From the NCBI RefSeq assembly GCF_018143015.1, contig NC_054756.1:16204402-16268401 (forward strand): a DNA stretch of 64,000 nucleotides, written 5' to 3'. The notes below the pieces were generated by a model that saw only the letters and a program-made list of their open reading frames with translations, searched no databases and was not told the DNA's origin. This document shows, in pieces, positions 47,467 through 57,300 of the stretch; position 1 is the stretch's first letter; each line of letters opens with the position of its first letter. Both the position numbers and the translations under genes were made by a program. This DNA is from Lytechinus variegatus (taxonomy: Eukaryota; Echinodermata; Echinoidea; Temnopleuroida; Toxopneustidae).

Positions 47467-47984
47467 ATCAAATTTTCAGAAAAAAACTTTACTTCATACA
47501 GTGTAGATGTATATTACACAGAAATATGCTGCTTCACAGTTGAGACAATATACCTCTGCCATGGGAATTACATACAGAGGCACTAAAAGCATTTTTCTAT
47601 TTTTATTACACACTTTGTAATCCCATATTTTAGATTAATAATTAATTTCAAAGTTGAAAATGATAATTTCCAAATGTGAAGACACAGTTACTATTAAATT
47701 GTAACTTGGCATAAATGTGGTACTTACATGGCATAGTTGACATAGTGTAAGGATTGTTTAAATTTTGTTGATTACACATGTAGGGATACAAATCATTTCT
47801 TAGATGATTTACCAACTCTCATGTCAGATCGTGAAGCCTGGCATACCATCGCTGATTCATTCTCGGATGCGTCCGATTTGAAGCATAGTTGTATGGATTG
47901 TTACATAATTTGTTGTTTGTTTAATGGCAAGTATGTAGAATTAATAAAATTCCAATTATGAGAAAAACGCATTTCTTTTGATTA

Positions 47985-47990
47985 TTTATT
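47985..47990 (-). terminator. Candidate TRIT1 polyadenylation signal
   Basis: AATAAA on the minus strand, about 290 bases beyond the TAA. It lies in AT-rich DNA before any repeat and gives a plausible short 3' UTR. Confidence 0.45.
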
Positions 47991-48278
47991 CTCTTGTATC
48001 AACAAGGGACCTCCTTCATAATTATTTTACCAATAGATGGCAACAACTAAAATTTGTTTGATCAATCGATACAAATTTATGAAACACCACCTACCTTCCC
48101 GGACCACTGAATCATCAAGAACGTATTGCACATTATTTTTCAATGTTATCAGCGATTTCACCTTTCATGTCGGGATCATCTCGGCCTATACTACTATCTT
48201 ACAGGTGGACTGTTGATGTGAGTTTCTGTCCCTGGATGGTGGTGATGAGGGTAACATTTACGATGACAGCGATGGTGA

Positions 48279-48397
48279 TTACGATGACGATACTGATGAT
48301 GACAATGAAGCTCCTTTCTTGGACCCTTCTTTATCCATCAGTTCTCTCAGTCTTTTTTTTCTCGCCTGCTTCTGGTGTCTTCTCGATTGAAGATGAG
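48279..48397 (-). CDS. TRIT1: TRIT1 coding exon 9 (second half of zinc finger, C-terminus)
   Basis: G|CT makes Ala557, then [19 protein letters not shown] supplies both zinc-binding His and a basic tail. The protein ends SSSVSSS followed by TAA. The finger is thus C-x2-C-x13-H-x5-H, split by an intron before the first His. Confidence 0.9.
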
Positions 48398-51300
48398 CTT
48401 TATAAAAGAAGAAAACACAATATGTGACGTGAATTGTAGGTATCAAACTTTGATTATTTCAGGGCAAGGCAGCTTTTCTACTGAGCATATTTCATTTCCA
48501 TATTACAGCACAATTTGAAAATAATAACAAACAGACAAACCAAAGACTACAAGAGGGGCACCAAAGCCATGTCTTAAATCATTGAAAGCCTTAGATTAAT
48601 TTCAGCCCTGGATTTTAATGGATTTTTTTCTTCTCATATTCAACTGAGTAAAAAGCCATTACAGAACATGTAAAAATGGCATATTGTGTGCACAATCTTA
48701 ATTTGTAGCTCAATTCAATGTTGTGGATTGAGTATTGAAGAAAAAAATAAATTATCAAATGGTATTAAAAAAAAAAGTTCAGGGCCTCTGCGCATAAAAG
48801 TTACTTTTATGGTAACTATGCAATCTAATTGTAACTTCCATAGAAATGGTACATGTAGTAGTTTGATTGGTTGTTCTGCATTGTTACCATGATAGATCTT
48901 GCATTCCATAGAAACATGGACTAAAATTCTTGTTTACTTTACAGTAAAACCCAGATTTAATTGCAGAGAATACCACCCCACTCTGCAAGACTTCCAAAGG
49001 ACGTTTGTTGCCAATTTAGATGTAGGTAGTTACCTGTCCACTGCTGCAGGCCGACGAATTGCCTCCCCTTGCAGACATCACACACAAAGGTCTGGGAAAG
49101 GTCATTCACCTTCCGCTCTTCACACGGGAGTGGAGAAATCGGTGACTCCTTGCCCTGGTGAGGAAAATTTAATGATTGCCAATTTACAAACCCAAAAGTA
49201 ACATTATGAAAAATAAATTTTCATTGAAAAAAATATCTCCTTGCATATAAAGAAACTAGAGATTTTCATACATTCATAAGCACATTGAAATGGCACAAAT
49301 TAATTTTTTTTTAATATGGCACTGTGCATCAACTTTGTATATTTACATTTAGAGCACATTTGGAGCAGCAAGCACTAGGGCACCAGGCCCCATCAGGAGG
49401 TAGCTAGGAATCCAGTGGGTGATGCAAAACTGTACTTTCGTAACTTAAGATCTCTTCTTTTTTTTTACTTCATTTACATTTATATTTGTAGTTGTTATAA
49501 TGTATATCCAAACCAACTGCTGCTGTGCTAGCACCATGAGCATCTCTGGACGGTGTGTGCGCTCAATAAGAAATCACTATTATTATTATTTAACCTCACA
49601 CAAAAGGCATCCTATGTTTGTAATTTTGCTCATATGCTGTTTGAATTCATGTACATGTATCACGTAATCATGATGTAACAATAATATTACATGAATAATT
49701 TATTGCACAAACCAGCAATGGTAATGGCATTCTGACTGCTTTTGGTACAATTGTATAGACCTTATCAATCAAAAAAATGGGCAGGGCTTTGAGTATGCCA
49801 AATAAAAAGAGAATTACAGCAGCAGAAAACATTTCTGAAAACCTACAATTGCTTTGTACACAGGAGCCTTGGAATCAGAGCATCGCAAATCAAGTATTAT
49901 ACCAAGCGATGTTTGGACCAAATGAGCTTCACCCATGATGAGGGACAATCTAAACATTAAGCGATCTGCTAGTAATCAAATAGATACAAACAGTGGAAGG
50001 AGAGCAGATATGTTCCAGCTAAATGTCAGTAAAGACCTTCTAACTCTTGCAATGAATCAAGTCATATGGAACCACAGAAACATAATAATATAGGGTATTT
50101 ATATTGCCCACATATCCACCTTGTTAGGTGCTCAAGGCGCTCCTATATTACCCGGCTAAGCTAGGCGTTCATAGCGCACACAGCTTTTTAAGGAATTACT
50201 TCCTGACGGTACCCATTTACCTCACCTGGGTTGAGTGTAGCACATTGTGGATCAGTTTCTTGCTGAAGGAAATTACGCCATGGCTGGGATTCGAACCCAC
50301 GACCCTCTGCTTCAAAGTCCGAAGACTAATCCACTGGGCCACAACGCTCCTTTACATTATTACATGTATATGTTTTTTTTAACCAAAAAAAGCAACATAT
50401 AGACTGGTGCTGGTTGTATTCATTTTCTTAAAGAGTCTTTTGAAAGAACTGTCAACCCACCTGCATAACTGCTTCTAGAATCCTGGTAGCTGGCTCAAGG
50501 ACGTTCCGGTCCCATTCTTCAGGTTTGGTGGAGTCTAACCCAAAGACAGCCGGAGAATTTTCGCCTCCTGGTGTATAAAATAAATAAAGTGTATCTTCAT
50601 TTGTTGAACACATTTATGATTCGGAAAGAATCGCACTAAAAATTGATTGGGCAAATTTTCTTCAAAGTTAAGATGGAACATTATGGCCAAGTGGATGAGA
50701 TAAATCTCTTCACTAAGGAAACAGAGGGTCATGAGTTTGAATCCCAGCTATGGCGTAGTTTCCTTCAGCAAGAAACTCGTCCACATTGTGCTGCATTCTG
50801 CCAACTGACTTTATTACCCTAGATTTTGTGAGAGATTCAAAAGGGCTTGCAACTTTTACTCACATAATCATATCATGGCATGCTATCACATTAAACATCA
50901 CCCTACTCTACGACATGTTGGGATGTGCGACCAACAATTCTGTGAAAATTCTACAAGCAAAATATGAATAATCACGTAACGTTGACAAATAAATGAAAAT
51001 TGTTATTGAAAACAGACTATAACTCTCACAAAGTTACGGACAAGGGTTTCATGGAATACCGTCAGAATTTATCTCTTTTTACAAAAATGTAAAATTTTAC
51101 CGCAAGACAAAGGCAGGTTACTATCAGAGATTACACTGCTTCATAGGTTACCGCTTTGCAGAATTGAACTTAATTTAAAAAAATTTAATTTAAAAGTTGA
51201 GACTTTGGGACTTGCATGTTATGTTGCACACATACATTGCTATATTTGTGCGGGTGCATTTTGGTGTGTGACGTCGTGATTAGCCTTACTTACAAGCGCT

Positions 51301-54300
51301 TGCAATTTTAAGTCTTGAAAAACCTTTGGGTTAAGTCCGTAGAGACTCATGTCACGTACATCTATATGCAAAACTGAATTTTCATGATTTACCAACATGC
51401 AAATGACAAAGTGGTAGGCACTACACTTCATAGATTAGAGGACTCATTTTCATGAAAGCACTCAAAACATGATAGCACGCGCCATGCATGATTATGTGAG
51501 TAAAAGTAAGTTTATTCGAGTTTGATTTTCTTTTCTGTGATTATTCTTCCCTCAGGATTTTAGGAATAATTCTCACTAGGACCTATCATGAAACTACCCT
51601 TACTCTTCAAGAATCTATTCCTGATCCACTTGAGCTGTCTGCGGGCGTACTGTCTGGTTGCCGTCTTGAGCCTCTCGATGCTCTCCTCAAGCAACCGCTG
51701 GCCCTCGTCCCTCTGCTTCCTGTCCTCATCGATGACAAGATACGGGTGGAACTCCTTGAATCCTATCGACTGGAAAATGCCTTGGGTGTACATCTCTTCT
51801 CTGCAGCAATTTGAAAGGTGATGAAAATAAAAATGGTACGAAATAACACAATGTTATTTCTAGTTGTGCTCCTGAAGGTAAGAATAAATGAAGTCTTTGC
51901 ATCCAACATTTAACACTGACAATTCTACCTGTGCAGAGGTACAATGTACACAAACTTTGTAAACAGTCTGCAACAATTAGGGGGCTGAAAAGGGGTGTAG
52001 ATTTATGGATGGATGGGAAATCTTCTTTTTTTCTTCTTTTCTTTAAAAAGCATGTCTAATTAAATAACATGGGGAAGATAAAGATTCCATATGGTATCAT
52101 GGCACTTTAAATTCCAAACAGATTTACACAAATAATTAGTTATGGTGAAAGTGATGGGGCAAACTATAATTTCAGGAGCAATATGAATGTAGCTATATAT
52201 TTCAATACTGAATATATCACTCACTCTCTGATTTGACCAGCTAGTCTCTGCTCATTGTACTCTTTGTGAAAATCTTCCAGTTCCCTCACTAGTCCTGCAT
52301 TCATCATGCTATCTACTCTCTTGTCAAGCCTGGTATCCAAGACTAGTAAAAAGAATAATAATGACAAAGATTCAGTATTGTAACAAGTCAAAGAAAATTG
52401 CCGCAAATCTTGATAAAAAAAGTGACAAGTTTGTTCTCTTTTTTTTACATGAGTACCTTACACTTTGAGAATCAACAAAACAAAAACTAGTTTTGATTAA
52501 GAATACTAGAACCATTATGCCTCAGCAGACCACTGTAGTCTGAGCTCCAAGACCTTGATCGCTAAAACTATTGGGTCCAATTTATTTATTTGGTAGTCCG
52601 TTCATAGTTTTATGGAACACCAACCTGTTGCCCGTAACACAAAGCTTAGCAATTATCGTAGAACATTTTTCTAAGATTGATTCCATTGACTACAATGTAC
52701 AATTAATTGTAAGAATCAAGTGTACGATTAATCACAAACCTTTGTGTCAATGGACCCAGGTGGGTGTTCAAAACTGTTTGTAAAAAAACACACAGCTTTA
52801 CATGTGACTGGACCATGTTCTTTGGGCAGCAACATACATGTAGCAATACAAGTACATTATTTGGCACAAGATAGGGTCAGCAGTCACCTACACATCTGGG
52901 GCCTGTCTTACAATAACAATCACGATTTATCCGATCAATCGCAACTATGGACAGCCAGCAACGTCAACATCTATCATGCACGTTTGTTCAAATTATTTTC
53001 GAACTATGATGTATATTCATGCATTCATTGTTTTCTTGAAAATTCACTGTGCTTCTCTTTGTTTACAAAGGACATTATGCAAATTTCCTGTAGAAAAAAA
53101 TCATAACACTGATGGATTTCCATAGAGTTACGATTGATCGGATCAATCATAACTCTTTGTAAGATGGGGCCCAGATCATCTTTCCCCCAATACGCATACA
53201 TAGTACATTCCAAGTTGATTCATCAAATAGTTCTCATGTTCTCACAAGAATGAAAATGGGAAGGACAGAGAGATAACCCCTAAATCCAAATATCTCCTGA
53301 CTTTACCACATTGTTCTATTTGAACCCAGAGTACATATGGATCTTTGTATCTGAGGGGTCCACCAAGATGGCTACCCCCTTCCTGGCCTCTCTGTTCCTT
53401 GAGAAGAACACTATGACGTACATTTACCTGTACCTAATGTAACATAGAAATGCTTACCAGTTTGCTCTGTCTGAACCCAGAAGACACATGGATCTTTGTA
53501 TCTGAGAGGTCCACCAAGATGGCTACCCCCTTCCTGGTTTCTCTGTTCCTTGAGAAGATCACTATGACATACTCCATGCTGTTCATACACCTGTAGGCTC
53601 CTGCAAAAATAAATTGATTTTCAATTAACCCATTGCTAACTAGATCTACAGGAAATTTTGCAAAAATTGCAAGTCTATTTTTGGTCACAAAATCAATGTC
53701 CTACAATTAAATGCAAATTTGCACTTGATCTACATGTATATGACATGACATTTTGACTAATGGAGCATTGCAAGAAACTTGCGATCAATTGCTGGTCATA
53801 AGATCAATAATGTGTCTTGCAATTAATCACTATTTTGCACTCTGCTTCTAGCATCAAGGAATACAAATTGATGTGCTATAGTCCAAACTGATCAATCATT
53901 TGTAAAATTTAAAATGAAATTTGCAATTGATTGCAAACATTTTCTTGCAACACCCTCTTAGTCAAATCTATTGGGACTACACAAATTTTTTTTCGACTGA
54001 AAAGAGGTTGAACATTTAGAAGAGTAATAACAAATGTTTTGCATTATTTGGTCTAAAAATCACTTTAACTCAGGCAAATATAGAGGGTCAACTTTCCGCA
54101 TGTTTACCTGGATGTAGTTCCTGCACAAAACCTATTGGAGTTGAGGAATTCATCAGTCAATATGATAGGTTAATCTTAAGAAGATCAAACATGTAGAGGC
54201 AAGAAGACAACAAAAATCACAGCATGAATTATCAGCTATAAGCCTTACCCCCCCCCCCCCTCCCCCAATGTTAAACATCATTTCATTTGGTTGCTTGACT

Positions 54301-57300
54301 TTTTTTAAAGATCAAATTTTTCATTTAAAAATCAATGAAAAATCTGATCTTTTAAAAAATTGAAATGTTTTAATAACCCATTGAGCCTTACATATAATTT
54401 GTGGTATGGTCTATGGAAAATGTGCATGGTATTGAGATTGAAAAACCATGGCCTGGCTGCTTCCTGGCTTGATCTGCATCAGTGTTGGTTAGGAACATGC
54501 ACAGCCTCGATGTTGTTGAGATCATCAAGCCCAGGTTAATGCTCTATCCTGTGTCTTTCTAACATGTTCCCTAGCAGCTGCCCCCGACTTGGGACGGGCG
54601 GCGGTGGGTTGAGCGCTTTGGTCCCGGGAAACCTCCCTCTCCAGCTGCTGGAACTGTCAGGACATTTTGCATTCTTTTGTTTTCTTATTTTTGTGAATTT
54701 GTGTTTGTTTACCTGATTATTTTCCGTCTGTCATTAGGGTGCAATCTATCAGCCATCAGAGGATCGATGTCTTGTAGGAGTTCATGAAGCTCGCTACTAT
54801 CCATCTTGGTGACATCCAAATCAAAATCTTCATCTTCCGTACCACCTCCAATGACACAACCCTTTTGGATAAGGACTTTCAGGTTTTCTGATTGGCCAAC
54901 TTCAAATGAATTGTCATGCATCATTGGTAAAACGACATGCGAATGGTCAGTTCTCATGTTGACTTGGTTTGATCTTGGTTCTACATGGTCACAACCCACT
55001 TTTGTCCTGGTCTTTGATTGGTCAACGTCACTGGATTTCTCCAACCCTGATTGGTCCGATCCTTCACATGTATGATGATCAGTGTGTTCTGATTGGTTGT
55101 TTGTCACAAAACTGTCATTTCCTGGAGGTATTGTAACTTGCAGATCACATTGTTCTTCCTGCTTCCTTCGTGGCTCTTGTGTTGTTCTCAGTGAGGGTGA
55201 AAGAGTTCTTTCTTGGAGATGGGTCCCTTCTGAGTTCCCATGAGACCTCTTACCTTGGATGACTCTACGTCTGAGTCTCAATTTCTCAACATCACCCCTG
55301 GTTTCAAACATAAGGCCTTCAGAACTGCCATTATCCTATTAATAAGGAATTAGAAACAAACAAAATGAAGTTCAGGGAATATAAACAAATTCTCTGAACT
55401 GAAGAAAGACATGAGTTTAAAACAGACTTTCATGCATGACATACATGTATTTAACAAACTCTCAAAAGAGAAACATTGGTGGAACATTAAAAGACACACT
55501 GTTGAAGTAAGTATTAGGCCAGTGTTATATGATTGTAATGAGTGTTTTGAGAAAATAAGCAAACTTGAGAATGTTAAAAATGTCTTACTTTACCTCTATA
55601 GTTGATTATGAAATTCTAAGCATAAGATTTGTTTGACATATCTCTATCAGTTCAAATCAACTTGTACTTTGGGTGGACTTGATTTTGAAAGTCAAAAAAA
55701 TAAAAACATCTTAGGAATCAAGAGAGTGATCCCAAAATGATTAACCCTGAAATATACATACAGGACGTACATAAGAATACAATTAGAAAGTGCAGGTTGT
55801 ATTACTAACATTTTTACAAGAGTTAACAAAAATATGCACCTTACAGAAGATATATTGAAATAAATGACTGAAAATACCTCATTTGTCAACAGGACTTTCC
55901 ATAGCAAGGCTTCAATGTAATAATTGGTCCCTCCAACTATTATGGGTAATCTTCCTCTACTGACCAACCCATCTATGAGTGGAATGACCCGATTCCTGAA
56001 GTCAACAACAGTGAAGCGCTGTAGGGGGTGGACGATTCCAAGTGCATGATGGGGGCATTGCTCCTGCTCCTCTGGTGTGACTTTATTTGTTATGATGTCC
56101 AGGCCTTTGTACACCTAACAAAAAGGAGAACAAAAAAAAAAACCAATATACCTATGGCCCTCCAATTAATAATATATACCAATAAGCACTTGACAAGACC
56201 CGTCATAGCCCCTTCTGGTATTTATGCTGGCAAAAAAATTATGTTATTAGACCTACTCTCCACATTTTTCTACCTGAATCTGCAACACTGAATAAGCTAA
56301 ATAACATTGCAAAGAAAGGAGATTTTCCAGGGTTTCTATTTAAGTTTCAATGGCTCTTCTGTGCATTTCAGAAGCAATATTGCCCCAGTACTAATGACAC
56401 TGGTGTGTTGGCTCAGTTGGTAGAGCGTCGGTCTCACAACCGGGAGGTCGGGGGTTCGAACCCTGGCCGCGTCAGACCAAAAGACGTTAAAAGATGGGAG
56501 TTGCTACTACCCTGTTTGGCGTTCAACGATTAAAGGGATAGAGCCTCGTCGATCTGGTGCTGCACAGTGGCTGCCCGGCCCACGATCAATTGGGCAAAGC
56601 AAATTTTCCGAGTATTTCATTTCATGTCTATTTCGAACAATAAATTATGGATTTTCATTTCATTTTCATTTCAAAATGTAAACAGTATTAACAGCATTTA
56701 CTCATAGGGCGGACCTGCCAACCTCTGGGAATGAAAAACTGTATTCTGTGATTATAATAAAATGCTTGGCACACTTGCTCATCGTGGCGCTCAAGCTGCA
56801 TGCAAGCTAAAATGCGCACTGCTCATGCAGATGAATGAAAAAAGGCATTGAAACATGTGCATATCTCACCCTGGTTTTAATAACAAAATGATTGAAAAAA
56901 ACAAGTTACCTGAAATTACATGATCTAATAACCATATTTGTGTACGTTTTATGAAATAGAGACATGTAGAGATGATTTTTCTCAATAAATTACGCTTGTG
57001 TAAAAAAAAATCACAAAAAACATTTTTTTACAAGAAAAATGACTGCCGTATTGTGGTTGCAAAAACGTACTAAATACGCCTAAAACGTACTGGTCGGCAG
57101 GTCTGACAGGGCCCTCACATGCAAATATGCATTTGTGTATTCATGAAGAATGTGTCAATATTTCAAGATTTAAATCAATTTGGGGACATTTGAAAGCAAA
57201 TGACTGAAGGGGTAGCAGAGGATGATAAATGCCTCAATTTATTTCCCGAACATGTAGAAACCAATTTAAGGAGAGAACATAAGGATAAGGTATTGAATTT

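Larger units (their letters stand above)
43124..48278. other. Intergenic DNA between converging FBXO25/32 and TRIT1
   Basis: Holds both 3' UTRs, MITE D, TIR element E with repeat F, and MITE A copy 4. Otherwise AT-rich. The longest open frames lack codon structure or homology. No further gene was recognised. Confidence 0.6.

Noticed and set aside
48143-48427. A plus-strand 94-codon frame over TRIT1 exon 9
   Set aside because: Shadow of the terminal TRIT1 exon on the opposite strand, where the zinc-finger homology and splice phases are clear.
56399-56475. A possible functional tRNA-Val(CAC) gene
   Set aside because: The cloverleaf is good, but the sequence continues into a SINE body and a TTTCATTTC tail, and no terminating T run follows the tRNA part.
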